Positions 1-6,065 are shown, counted from the first letter of the stretch. The stretch: DNA of 6,329 bases from Candidatus Kapaibacterium sp. (GCA_025450975.1 JANWLI010000158.1:1-6329), one strand, 5' to 3'. The notes: generated by a model not told the origin, from the letters alone. A program made the numbers and translations.

Positions 1-924
1 ATCGGACTTGGCCTTGGCATGTCGCCGGTCACGCATGCCGAAGCAGAAGCACTGATTACTGACTCGCTGACGACAACGACCTATAAGCGCGAAGGCGGCG
101 TCTCGCAATTATACATCGGCCTTACCGGTCGTCTCGCAGGCGGTATTGCCATCGGCGGAAGATTTGATTATTTATTTGGCAACTTACGTCAACTTGCTCA
201 GTCGGAGCCTGTTACAAACGAATCCGCTGCCAGCATTTTTGACAGAGAGTATTCGCTCAATGGCATCCGCGGAACATTCGGCGTTGCCGTAAGCATCGAC
301 TCATTTGTCCGCAGCCTCCACGGATTGACATTCGGCGCAACGTACTCGACACAAAGCTCGCTGCATTCGACACGGAGAAATGTCTTTACGCCGATCAACT
401 CCGCGCTCGATACGACGATCAACATCGTCGGAAATGGCATCTTCCCTTCGGAGATCAAGCTTGGTCTCTCCGGTCGTTTCGGCGATCGGTATCGTGTTGA
501 AGGCAGCATGACCATGAGCGATTTCGCATCGTCTTCATTCTTTTCGCAGACCGAGCCGGTACCAGGAGATGCGCAACTCGGCGCTTATACACGCATCGCA
601 TTCGGCCTCGAACGCCTTCCGCGCATGGGTGACGATGGAAAAGGTATCAGCGTATGGGAGCGTGCAGGCTTGCGGGCAGGTGTCGCGTTCACCACTCTCC
701 CCTTCCTACCCGATGGATCTTCTGCCGTCACTGAGACAAGCGCTTCGTTCGGATTTAGCCTGCCGATCAATTTAGAATCGGTACTTGACTTTGCCATCAC
801 CGGCGGAATTCGTAAACCCGAGATCGAATCCGCAGGACCGAAGGACACCTTCCTGCGCTTAAGCGGCTCCATAAGTTTAGGCGAGCGATGGTTCAATCCG
901 CTCAGAAGAGAGGATGACGAATAA
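1..924 (+). CDS. Putative outer-membrane beta-barrel protein, 5'-truncated
   Basis: The frame is open from base 1 (I-G-L-G-L-G before the first Met at base 19) to TAA at 922-924, so the true start lies upstream and 307 residues are visible. I do not recognise a named family. The protein is rich in Gly, Ser, Thr and aromatics and contains many alternating polar/hydrophobic segments that look like amphipathic strands, such as GGIAIGGRFDYLFG, GLTFGATYST, EIKLGLSGRFG, LGAYTRIAFGLE, SASFGFSLPI and LRLSGSISLG. The C-terminus (SISLGERWFNPLRREDDE) resembles the last strand and short charged tail of FadL/OmpP1-like barrel proteins in Bacteroidota-type genomes. This suggests an outer-membrane protein, possibly a lipophilic-substrate channel, but function is inference. 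Its stop overlaps the rpiB start by one base (TAATG), so the two are probably translationally coupled. It could instead be a periplasmic beta-rich protein. Cellular location is moderately supported; substrate is unknown. Confidence 0.6.
   Translation: MGLGLGMSPVTHAEAEALITDSLTTTTYKREGGVSQLYIGLTGRLAGGIAIGGRFDYLFGNLRQLAQSEPVTNESAASIFDREYSLNGIRGTFGVAVSIDSFVRSLHGLTFGATYSTQSSLHSTRRNVFTPINSALDTTINIVGNGIFPSEIKLGLSGRFGDRYRVEGSMTMSDFASSSFFSQTEPVPGDAQLGAYTRIAFGLERLPRMGDDGKGISVWERAGLRAGVAFTTLPFLPDGSSAVTETSASFGFSLPINLESVLDFAITGGIRKPEIESAGPKDTFLRLSGSISLGERWFNPLRREDDE
909..914 (+). promoter_or_regulatory. Ribosome binding site of rpiB
   Basis: AGAGGA lies nine bases before the ATG at 924, inside the 3' end of the upstream barrel gene. 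It supports this start for rpiB even though the ATG overlaps the preceding stop codon. Confidence 0.5.
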
Positions 925-1355
925 TGAAAGTAGCAGTCGGAAGCGATCATGCAGGATTTACTCTCAAGGAGAAAGTAAAAGCGTACCTCACTTCGAAGGG
1001 ACATGAGGTCATTGACTTCGGTACCGATAGCGAGGAGCGCTTCGATTATCCGGACGCTGCGCATCCGGCTGCAATGAGCATTCAAAAAGGCGAGGCCGAT
1101 CGCGGTGTGCTCGTCTGTGGCAGTGGCGTCGGAATGGCAATTGCAGCCAACCGTCACCGCGGCGTGCGCGCTGTCGATGCAGTCACCGAAGAAATGGCTA
1201 AGCTCTCACGCGAGCATAACAACGCGAATGTACTAGCACTCGGGCAACGTCTGCTCAGTTGGGAAGAAGCGCAAAAGATCATCGACACGTTCTTTGCTAC
1301 CGAATTCGAAGGCGGCCGTCACGAACAGCGCGTACAGAAAATAGACCAGGTTTAA
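924..1355 (+). CDS. rpiB: Ribose-5-phosphate isomerase B
   Basis: This cytoplasmic enzyme interconverts ribose 5-phosphate and ribulose 5-phosphate in the non-oxidative pentose phosphate pathway. The 143-residue length is normal for RpiB/LacAB-family isomerases. It opens with the signature GSDHAGF (Asp8, His9) and has the active-site segment VLVCGSGVGMAIAANR, with Cys65 at the position of the catalytic base of the E. coli enzyme and Ser67 where Thr or Ser is usual. SREHNNANVLALG follows, with His98 matching the conserved substrate-binding His, and the C-terminus has the typical GGRHEQRVQKI. The usual RAALC segment reads RAVDA here, a modest variation. The ATG overlaps the upstream stop by one base and has an AGAGGA Shine-Dalgarno nine bases away. 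The gene ends with tandem TAA TAA stops. glyA starts 23 bases downstream; rpiB-glyA adjacency is also known in Firmicutes. Some family members isomerise allose or galactose phosphates, but the Cys-type active site favours RpiB. Confidence 0.95.
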   Translation: MKVAVGSDHAGFTLKEKVKAYLTSKGHEVIDFGTDSEERFDYPDAAHPAAMSIQKGEADRGVLVCGSGVGMAIAANRHRGVRAVDAVTEEMAKLSREHNNANVLALGQRLLSWEEAQKIIDTFFATEFEGGRHEQRVQKIDQV

Positions 1356-1368
1356 TAAACGAAATTCA

Positions 1369-1376
1369 GGCGGAAG
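1369..1376 (+). promoter_or_regulatory. Ribosome binding site that sets the glyA start
   Basis: GGCGGAAG ends two bases before the ATG at 1379, with the GGCGGA core ending four bases before it. It supports this start rather than the in-frame ATG at 1259, which lies inside rpiB and would add 40 residues with no resemblance to SHMT. Confidence 0.45.
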
Positions 1377-1378
1377 AT

Positions 1379-2650
1379 ATGAACGATAAGCAAGTGCAAG
1401 AAGCATTACAGCATGAGCTTGAACGCCAGCAACACGGACTTGAACTCATCGCAAGCGAAAATTTCGTTTCTCGTGCCGTGCTCGAAGCGCAGGGCAGCGT
1501 ACTCACGAATAAGTACGCCGAAGGCTATCCGGGAAAGCGATACTACGGCGGATGTGAATTTGTTGATGTCGTCGAAGATCTCGCACGCGACCGCGTAAAG
1601 CAACTTTACGGCGCCGAGTATGCCAATGTGCAGCCGCATAGCGGCTCGCAGGCGAACATGGCCGTCTACTTCACCTTCCTCCAGCCCGGCGACACCGTCC
1701 TCGGTATGAACCTCGCTCATGGTGGACATCTCACACATGGACATCCCGCAAATTTCTCCGGCAAGCTCTACAAGTTCGTCGCCTACGGCGTCTCGCGTGA
1801 AACCGGCTACATCGACTACGATGACGTCGAAGCTCGCGCGAAGGAACACAAGCCAAAGATGATCACCGTCGGCGCAAGTGCATATTCGAGAGACATCGAT
1901 TTTAAGCGCTTCCGCGATATCGCCGATTCTGTCGGCGCATGGCTCTTCTGCGATATGGCACATCCTGCCGGACTCATCGCAAAAGGTCATCTCTCTACTC
2001 CGCTCCCGCATTGCCATATTGTTGCATCGACAACACATAAGACGTTGCGCGGCCCACGCGGCGGCATGATCCTCATGGGAAAAGATTTTGAGAACACCTG
2101 GGGGCAGGTTGCACCCAAGAGCGGACGCACGAAGATGGTCTCCGAGTTGATCGATTCCACCGTCATGCCCGGCATTCAGGGCGGACCGCTCATGCATGTC
2201 ATCGCCGCAAAAGCTGTGGCCTTTGGCGAAGCGCTCGAAGATTCGTTTACCGGATATACGGCGCAGGTGATCTTCAATGCCAAGCGCCTTGCAGAAAAGC
2301 TCGTAGAACGTGGATATAACATCATCTCCAACGGCACCGACAACCACCTCATGCTCGTCGATCTGCGCTCGAAAAATATTACCGGTAAGCTTGCCGAAGA
2401 AGCACTCGATAAGGCGGCCATCACCGTCAATAAGAATGCTGTACCGTACGACGACAAGTCTGCGCTCGTGACGAGCGGCATCCGCATCGGCACTGCTGCT
2501 GTCACATCGCGTGGCATGAAAGAGCATGCAATGGATGAGATCGCATCGTTGATCGATACGGTCATTACGAATGCCGGCGATTCGAGCGTTCATCAGCGTG
2601 TGAAGGACGAAGTCAAGTCGCTGACGGCAAACTATCCGCTCTATGCCTGA
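1379..2650 (+). CDS. glyA: Serine hydroxymethyltransferase
   Basis: This PLP-dependent cytoplasmic enzyme converts serine and tetrahydrofolate to glycine and 5,10-methylene-THF, the main source of one-carbon units. From the ATG at 1379 it has 423 residues, close to the 417 of E. coli GlyA. Visible motifs, in order, are LELIASENF (21-29), YAEGYPGKRYYGGCE (46-60), PHSGSQAN (86-93), LAHGGHLTHG (112-121), the cofactor-binding CDMAHPAGL (191-199), STTHKTLRGPRGG with the PLP lysine at Lys221, and TSGIRIGTAAVTSRG near the C-terminus. SAYSRDIDF and LMGKDFEN-W resemble Bacteroidota/Chlorobiota SHMTs. An ATG at 1259 in the same frame is rejected because it overlaps rpiB and adds non-homologous residues. 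The stop overlaps the tatC ATG (TGATG), which suggests translational coupling. No key residue is missing. Confidence 0.97.
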   Translation: MNDKQVQEALQHELERQQHGLELIASENFVSRAVLEAQGSVLTNKYAEGYPGKRYYGGCEFVDVVEDLARDRVKQLYGAEYANVQPHSGSQANMAVYFTFLQPGDTVLGMNLAHGGHLTHGHPANFSGKLYKFVAYGVSRETGYIDYDDVEARAKEHKPKMITVGASAYSRDIDFKRFRDIADSVGAWLFCDMAHPAGLIAKGHLSTPLPHCHIVASTTHKTLRGPRGGMILMGKDFENTWGQVAPKSGRTKMVSELIDSTVMPGIQGGPLMHVIAAKAVAFGEALEDSFTGYTAQVIFNAKRLAEKLVERGYNIISNGTDNHLMLVDLRSKNITGKLAEEALDKAAITVNKNAVPYDDKSALVTSGIRIGTAAVTSRGMKEHAMDEIASLIDTVITNAGDSSVHQRVKDEVKSLTANYPLYA

Positions 2651-3417
2651 TGCCAGAAGAAACCGGACAGCAGAACGCGCGTGAGAAGGAGATGTCCATT
2701 TGGGGACATCTGGAAGAACTACGCTGGATCGTCCTGCGCTCGGTTATCGGCATCGTCCTCGGTATCATTATCTGTCTCATCTTTAGCGATTTTATCGTTA
2801 AGGAGATCATCCTCGCTCCTGCACTGTCCACCAATCCTCCGCTGAAGCTTTCGACCACGGAAGTCTTTGGCGAGCTCTCTTTTTATATGCAGGTAGCCAT
2901 CTGGGGCGGCGTCATTCTCTCATTTCCGTACACGCTCACGCAGCTTTGGAAGTTTATCGAGCCGGCGCTCTACGATAAGGAGAAGAAGTACGTGCGGCAG
3001 ATCAGCTTCTTCACCGTCGTAAGCTTCCTCTGTGGCATGGCCTTTGCTTATTTTGTGATGTTGCCGATGATGCTTACATTCGCAGCAGAGTTCGGCTCCG
3101 AGACGATCATGAACATTCCCGATGTCGGCAAGTACCTTGCGATCTTCCTGATGATCGTCATCGTCTCCGGTCTCATCTTTGAGCTGCCGCTGATCTCGTT
3201 CTTTCTCGGAAGGCTCGGCATCCTGACGCCTGCATTTCTGCGTCACTACCGCCGCCATACGCTGATCGCCTTGCTTGTTGTTGCTGCGCTGCTTTCGCCG
3301 GGAGGAAATCCGGTACTGCAGATCATTCTTTTTGTGCCGCTCTGGGCGCTGTTTGAGATCTCAATTATTACCAGTGGCCTCGCTTCGCGCAAGCGCAAGA
3401 CCGAACTTACTCAATGA
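2650..3417 (+). CDS. tatC: Sec-independent (Tat) protein translocase subunit TatC
   Basis: TatC is the inner-membrane receptor for twin-arginine signal peptides and assembles with TatA/TatB to export folded proteins. The 255-residue length is typical. Six hydrophobic segments are visible at about 28-46, 75-95, 117-140, 158-182, 203-216 and 221-240. The N-terminal GHLEELR supplies Glu23 and Arg25, matching E. coli Glu15 and Arg17. KFIEPALYDKE gives Phe102 and Glu111, matching Phe94 and Glu103, and FELP gives Glu178, matching Glu170. The usual TPPD loop before the last helix reads SPGGNP at 216-221 and lacks the conserved Asp. The ATG at 2650 overlaps the glyA stop and has no Shine-Dalgarno, consistent with coupling. 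A second Met at residue 15 sits just before the conserved helix and is a possible alternative start, with AAGGAG immediately before it but too close. No tatA or tatB is in the window. The stop overlaps the next start by four bases. Confidence 0.95.
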   Translation: MPEETGQQNAREKEMSIWGHLEELRWIVLRSVIGIVLGIIICLIFSDFIVKEIILAPALSTNPPLKLSTTEVFGELSFYMQVAIWGGVILSFPYTLTQLWKFIEPALYDKEKKYVRQISFFTVVSFLCGMAFAYFVMLPMMLTFAAEFGSETIMNIPDVGKYLAIFLMIVIVSGLIFELPLISFFLGRLGILTPAFLRHYRRHTLIALLVVAALLSPGGNPVLQIILFVPLWALFEISIITSGLASRKRKTELTQ

Positions 3418-4397
3418 CCATTTCTCTTGCCGATATCCGCAAGCCGATCGAATCCGAGATCCACGAATTCAACCGGCGCTTTAAGGACACAGTACTTTCA
3501 ACTGTGCCGCTCGTTAATCTCATTGCAAAGTACCTGGTCCGCACCAAGGGCAAGCAGATCCGTCCGGTTCTGGTGCTCCTTGCCGCTTCTGCATCCGGCG
3601 GCGTGACCGATGCAACGTACCGCGCAGCAACGCTTGTAGAGTTGCTCCACACTGCAACACTTGTGCATGACGATGTGATCGATGAAGCCGATACCCGCCG
3701 CGGCTTTGCGAGCATCCGCGCACTATGGCGCAATAAAGCCGGCGTCTTGATGGGCGACTACCTGCTCGCCAAAGGATTACTGCTGACGATAGATACGAAA
3801 GAATTTCATTTTCTCGAGATCACCTCTACTGCAGTCCGCAGGATGTCCGAAGGTGAACTCTATCAGTTGCAGAAGGCACGGCAGATGAACACCGATGAGA
3901 CTGCCTACTTTAAGATCATCGCCGATAAAACAGCATCGCTCATCGCAACCTGCACCGAGCTCGGTGCCGCAAGTGTAGCAGGACCAAACCCCGCTCTTCA
4001 GGAGACGCTGCGTAACTACGGCGAGAATGTCGGAATAGCATTTCAGATCCGCGACGACCTATTCGATTATGAAGCATCCTCAGGCATAATCGGTAAGCCT
4101 GTGGGCAATGACATCAAAGAAAAGAAGCTTACGCTACCTTTACTTCATACACTTTCGAAGCTTGACGAAAAAGAGGGTAAGCGCATCCGCAAGCTGATCA
4201 AATCCGGCAAGGCATCTGCAAGCGAGCGGGACCTGATCGTAAGCCTGGTTAAGTCTACCGGCGGCCTGGAATACGCATGGAATAAGGCGCAGGAGTATTC
4301 TGACCAGGCGCGGCAATCGATCGCTTCACTTCCGTCAAGCCCCGCCAAAGAAGCGCTGATCCAGTTCTCCCATTTCGTTATTGAACGAACAAAATAA
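3414..4397 (+). CDS. trans-Polyprenyl diphosphate synthase (IspB/HepT-like)
   Basis: This family condenses isopentenyl diphosphate onto an allylic diphosphate to make a long all-trans chain, used in many bacteria as the quinone tail. The 327-residue length is normal. Visible motifs are GKQIRP (46-51), which binds IPP, the first Asp-rich motif DDVID (86-90) followed by RRG (95-97), and the second Asp-rich motif QIRDDLFDY with DDLFD at 214-218. GKPVGNDIKEKKLTLPL follows, a variant of GKPxGxDxxEGKxTLP. The residue five before the first motif is Ala81, with HTATLVHDD around it as in octaprenyl synthases. Lack of a bulky residue there argues for a medium or long product rather than farnesyl or geranylgeranyl diphosphate. 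Chain length and use in menaquinone synthesis are inference. The ATG overlaps the tatC stop (ATGA) and has no clear Shine-Dalgarno, so re-initiation is likely. Confidence 0.92.
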   Translation: MTISLADIRKPIESEIHEFNRRFKDTVLSTVPLVNLIAKYLVRTKGKQIRPVLVLLAASASGGVTDATYRAATLVELLHTATLVHDDVIDEADTRRGFASIRALWRNKAGVLMGDYLLAKGLLLTIDTKEFHFLEITSTAVRRMSEGELYQLQKARQMNTDETAYFKIIADKTASLIATCTELGAASVAGPNPALQETLRNYGENVGIAFQIRDDLFDYEASSGIIGKPVGNDIKEKKLTLPLLHTLSKLDEKEGKRIRKLIKSGKASASERDLIVSLVKSTGGLEYAWNKAQEYSDQARQSIASLPSSPAKEALIQFSHFVIERTK

Positions 4398-4411
4398 GCG
4401 TTTCTGTTATC

Positions 4412-4417
4412 AGGAAG
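4412..4417 (+). promoter_or_regulatory. Ribosome binding site of comF
   Basis: AGGAAG lies in the 21-base gap after the prenyl synthase stop, one base before the ATG at 4419. The AGGA core is three bases from the start, which is unusually close. It is the only Shine-Dalgarno-like run in the gap. Confidence 0.35.
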
Positions 4418-4418
4418 T

Positions 4419-5111
4419 ATGCTCGAGCTCTTCCTGCCACGACGATGTATTCATTGCGGCGAACCTGCAAAGAAGGGAGCTGAAACGCTTTCGAAATATT
4501 TGTGCAGCAACTGCCTTCGCGAGTATACCACACTCGAACCTCCGGCAGTAGATGAGCTTGAAGATCGCACACGCCGGCTCTCTACGCTTCCCTTTCCGAC
4601 AGGCGTCTATGCAGCATATTCGTTTATTCCGGAAAGCGTGCTGCAGTCGATCATCCATCACTTCAAGTATCTCGACATGCCCCGTCTTGCAAAGCGAATG
4701 GGCAACGAAGTGGCCGTAACGTTCGGGCAGCTTGCGAACTTTGTCGATGTCATCCTCCCCGTTCCGCTGCATGTTACCCGGTATGCCGAGCGAGGATATA
4801 ATCAGTCTGCAATGCTGGCGAAAAGTCTTTCGAAGTCGCTTGATAAGATCTACCTCAAAGACGCAATTAAACGGACCAGACCTACGCCAACCCAAACAGG
4901 ACTAACGATCACCGAACGTGAAGAGAATGTGCGAGGAGCATTTAAACTTACGGACCGCCGCATCGAACAACTCAAAGGAAAGCGACTGCTTATCGTCGAT
5001 GATGTGATCACTACGGGAGCAACAATGGCAAGCATCGGTGCCGAACTTGCAAAGGCAGAACCAAAAGAAGTAGGCTTTTTTGCGTTGGCTGCAGCTCAGC
5101 TTGGTGCCTGA
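4419..5111 (+). CDS. comF: ComF-family protein (phosphoribosyltransferase-like)
   Basis: The 230-residue protein has the ComFC/GntX layout. An N-terminal zinc-finger-like module has CxxC pairs at Cys10/Cys13 and Cys29/Cys32 (RRCIHC and LCSNC), and a type I phosphoribosyltransferase fold follows. Family signatures are HHFKYLD (80-86), ILPVPLH (112-118), ERGYNQS (124-130), TPTQTGLTITERE-NVRGAF (156-175) and the PRPP-loop motif LLIVDDVITTGAT (190-202) with Asp194 and Asp195. In Bacillus and Haemophilus relatives take part in DNA uptake during transformation, but the family is widespread in bacteria not known to be competent. No other competence gene is seen here, so a competence role is not shown. 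The gene follows the prenyl synthase by 21 bases and is apparently the last of the plus-strand operon. Its TGA directly abuts the TGA of the convergent TPM gene. Confidence 0.9.
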   Translation: MLELFLPRRCIHCGEPAKKGAETLSKYLCSNCLREYTTLEPPAVDELEDRTRRLSTLPFPTGVYAAYSFIPESVLQSIIHHFKYLDMPRLAKRMGNEVAVTFGQLANFVDVILPVPLHVTRYAERGYNQSAMLAKSLSKSLDKIYLKDAIKRTRPTPTQTGLTITEREENVRGAFKLTDRRIEQLKGKRLLIVDDVITTGATMASIGAELAKAEPKEVGFFALAAAQLGA

Positions 5112-5121
5112 TCACCAGCTG
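5097..5121. terminator. Hairpin straddling the convergent stop codons, possible bidirectional terminator
   Basis: CAGCTTGGTG (5097-5106) pairs with CACCAGCTG (5113-5121), giving 5 plus 4 base pairs with one bulged T and a six-base loop CCTGAT. It includes both stop codons. Neither strand has a T-run directly after the stem, so it does not fit a standard intrinsic terminator and may act weakly or only as an mRNA end barrier. It could also be chance. Confidence 0.25.
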
Positions 5122-5957
5122 CCGCCGGCTCCGCCGCCGCCGAACGAACCGCCGCCTCCGCCGCCCCAGCCGCCACCACCGCCGAAGCCACCTCCACCAC
5201 CGAATCCGCCGCCTGTCCAGCCGCTGCCGCCACTGCGTCTGCCGCTATTCATGACCGCAGACCAGAGCAGCGCCTGCATAATGCCACCACCGCAGCCCGA
5301 GCGGCTGCCCTGACGCCCGATGACCGTTCGCTTTCCTCCCGAACCAAAGAGTATACGCGAAACAATAAGGATCACAAAGAACAGGATCACATAGCCAAAT
5401 GCGCCGCCCCAGCCTCCACCATTGGAATCACCGATAGACTTTTTCTCGGCAACGAATTCTCCCTTCGTCGCAGCCATGAGCGCCTCGACCGTCCCGTCAA
5501 GCCCGGCAAAGTATTTCCCTTGCTTGAGTGCCGGCACGAGGATCTCCTGGCCGATCCGGTGCGATTCCGCATCGGTCATCGTTGGTTCAAGACCGTAGCC
5601 CGGAGCGATAAACCACTTCCGATCATTGATCGAAAGAAGGACAAGCGCGCCATTGTTTTTCTTACTCTGCCCGAGCTTGTTCTCCTGCGCGGCTTCGATG
5701 GCAAAATCGCTCTGCGGATATCCATCGAGCGTCTTGATGATCATGATGGCGATCTGTGTCGAGGTCGAATCTTCGAATGCACGAAGCTTCCCTTCGAGTA
5801 TCGACTTCTCGCCGGAGGAAAGGGTCCCGGTCTCATCATAGACGAGGCTCGTAAGTTTTGGGATCTGAGGACGCCCCGATGTCGAAAGCTGAGCAGGTGC
5901 GATTCCGGCAGCGCACATGGCCGCTATAAATACCAGACAGAATAACAGATACCTCAT
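5112..5957 (-). CDS. TPM-domain protein with glycine-rich tail (YgcG-like), exported and membrane-anchored
   Basis: The 281-residue protein starts with a signal peptide (hydrophobic 4-18, likely cut after APA at residue 22). The TPM domain (about 35-165) contains LVYDETGTLS, KKNNGALVLLS and the characteristic APGYGLEPTMTD (118-129). A transmembrane segment follows at about 187-204 (YVILFFVILIVSRILF). The C-terminal tail (243-281) is almost all Gly with spaced Phe and Trp, ending SFGGGGAGGSW as in many family members. TPM proteins are envelope proteins. Relatives have been reported as acid phosphatases in plant thylakoids and linked to photosystem II repair, but the bacterial role is unclear; in many genomes the gene sits by lemA, which is not in this window. 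The signal peptide puts the TPM domain outside the cytoplasm. No good Shine-Dalgarno precedes the ATG. The gene is transcribed toward comF with no spacer and away from the divergent hydrolase gene. Confidence 0.9.
   Translation of the reverse strand: MRYLLFCLVFIAAMCAAGIAPAQLSTSGRPQIPKLTSLVYDETGTLSSGEKSILEGKLRAFEDSTSTQIAIMIIKTLDGYPQSDFAIEAAQENKLGQSKKNNGALVLLSINDRKWFIAPGYGLEPTMTDAESHRIGQEILVPALKQGKYFAGLDGTVEALMAATKGEFVAEKKSIGDSNGGGWGGAFGYVILFFVILIVSRILFGSGGKRTVIGRQGSRSGCGGGIMQALLWSAVMNSGRRSGGSGWTGGGFGGGGGFGGGGGWGGGGGGSFGGGGAGGSW
5115..5231. repeat. Low-complexity CCG/CCA-rich tract encoding the glycine-rich tail
   Basis: On the plus strand this is an almost uninterrupted series of CCG, CCA and CCT triplets with a few GAA, AAG and CAG interruptions. 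On the minus strand it encodes residues 243-281 of the TPM protein (blocks of four to six Gly separated by Phe, Trp or Ser). Such tracts are prone to slippage and length variation in multiples of three. The plus-strand proline-rich reading of this tract is not considered a gene. Confidence 0.7.
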
Positions 5958-5975
5958 TGTCAGGCAAAAATACCA

Positions 5976-5985
5976 GTCTTAAGAC
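5976..5985. promoter_or_regulatory. Perfect 10-bp palindrome in the TPM gene leader
   Basis: GTCTTAAGAC is a perfect inverted repeat 18 bases upstream of the TPM start codon, downstream of the candidate minus-strand -7 box. It could be an operator half-site pair, but a 10-bp palindrome can occur by chance, so function is uncertain. Confidence 0.2.
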
Positions 5986-6002
5986 GCCCACAGGCATTTT
6001 TT

Positions 6003-6010
6003 CAAATATA
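6003..6010 (-). promoter_or_regulatory. Candidate -7 promoter box for the TPM gene
   Basis: Read on the minus strand this is TATATTTG, matching the TAnnTTTG -7 consensus known for Bacteroidota primary sigma factors. It lies 45 bases upstream of the TPM ATG, a plausible leader length. I found no clear TTG -33 element at 17-20 bases upstream. The assignment depends on the organism belonging to that group. Confidence 0.35.
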
Positions 6011-6012
6011 CC

Positions 6013-6025
6013 CTTACGCCGTAAG
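6013..6025. promoter_or_regulatory. 13-bp dyad between the divergent promoters, possible operator
   Basis: CTTACG and CGTAAG are perfect 6-bp inverted arms around a single central C. The dyad is two bases upstream of the minus-strand -7 box and about where the -33 region of the plus-strand promoter would fall, so a bound regulator could affect both genes. No regulator gene is in the window. This is inference from position and symmetry only. Confidence 0.3.
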
Positions 6026-6039
6026 CCATTAAAATTACT

Positions 6040-6047
6040 TAAATTTG
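6040..6047 (+). promoter_or_regulatory. Candidate -7 promoter box for the hydrolase gene
   Basis: TAAATTTG matches the Bacteroidota-type TAnnTTTG consensus on the plus strand, 46 bases before the ATG at 6094 and 25 before an alternative TTG at 6073. No TTG -33 element is seen at the expected distance, so the call is tentative. Confidence 0.35.
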
Positions 6048-6059
6048 CAGCTGTCACTT

Positions 6060-6065
6060 GGAAGG
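6060..6065 (+). promoter_or_regulatory. Shine-Dalgarno-like site bearing on the hydrolase start
   Basis: GGAAGG lies seven bases before an in-frame TTG at 6073, the ideal spacing, but 28 bases before the ATG at 6094. If it is the real ribosome binding site, translation starts at TTG and the protein gains seven residues at the N-terminus. Confidence 0.4.

Noticed and set aside
585..1157. 190-codon minus-strand open frame across the barrel gene and rpiB
   Set aside because: It spans two plus-strand genes with better support, and its translation shows no domain or ordered composition.
1259..1378. N-terminal 40-residue extension of glyA from ATG 1259
   Set aside because: It overlaps the end of rpiB in another frame, is Arg-rich with no SHMT similarity, and the ATG at 1379 has a Shine-Dalgarno and gives the normal family length.
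1406..2593. 395-codon minus-strand open frame antisense to glyA
   Set aside because: It lies wholly within glyA, whose product is an unmistakable SHMT. The antisense translation has no recognisable domain and is rich in Cys and His in an unnatural way; it is a codon-bias shadow.
4419..5111. Competence (DNA uptake) locus suggested by comF
   Set aside because: No comE, pil or dprA-type gene is present and ComF-family proteins are widespread in bacteria not known to be competent, so no competence system is claimed.
5115..5231. CRISPR-like or tandem-repeat array
   Set aside because: The repetition is of single triplets within a coding frame, with no fixed-length repeats and unique spacers.
5080..5313. 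Plus-strand proline-rich small open frame
   Set aside because: It is the complement of the glycine-rich tail of the TPM gene and starts inside comF. Proline richness follows from reading GGN codons on the opposite strand.
5836..6057. 73-codon minus-strand open frame covering the TPM leader
   Set aside because: It overlaps the TPM signal peptide region in another frame, begins upstream of the candidate -7 box and shows no recognisable feature. A small leader peptide cannot be excluded, but nothing supports it.
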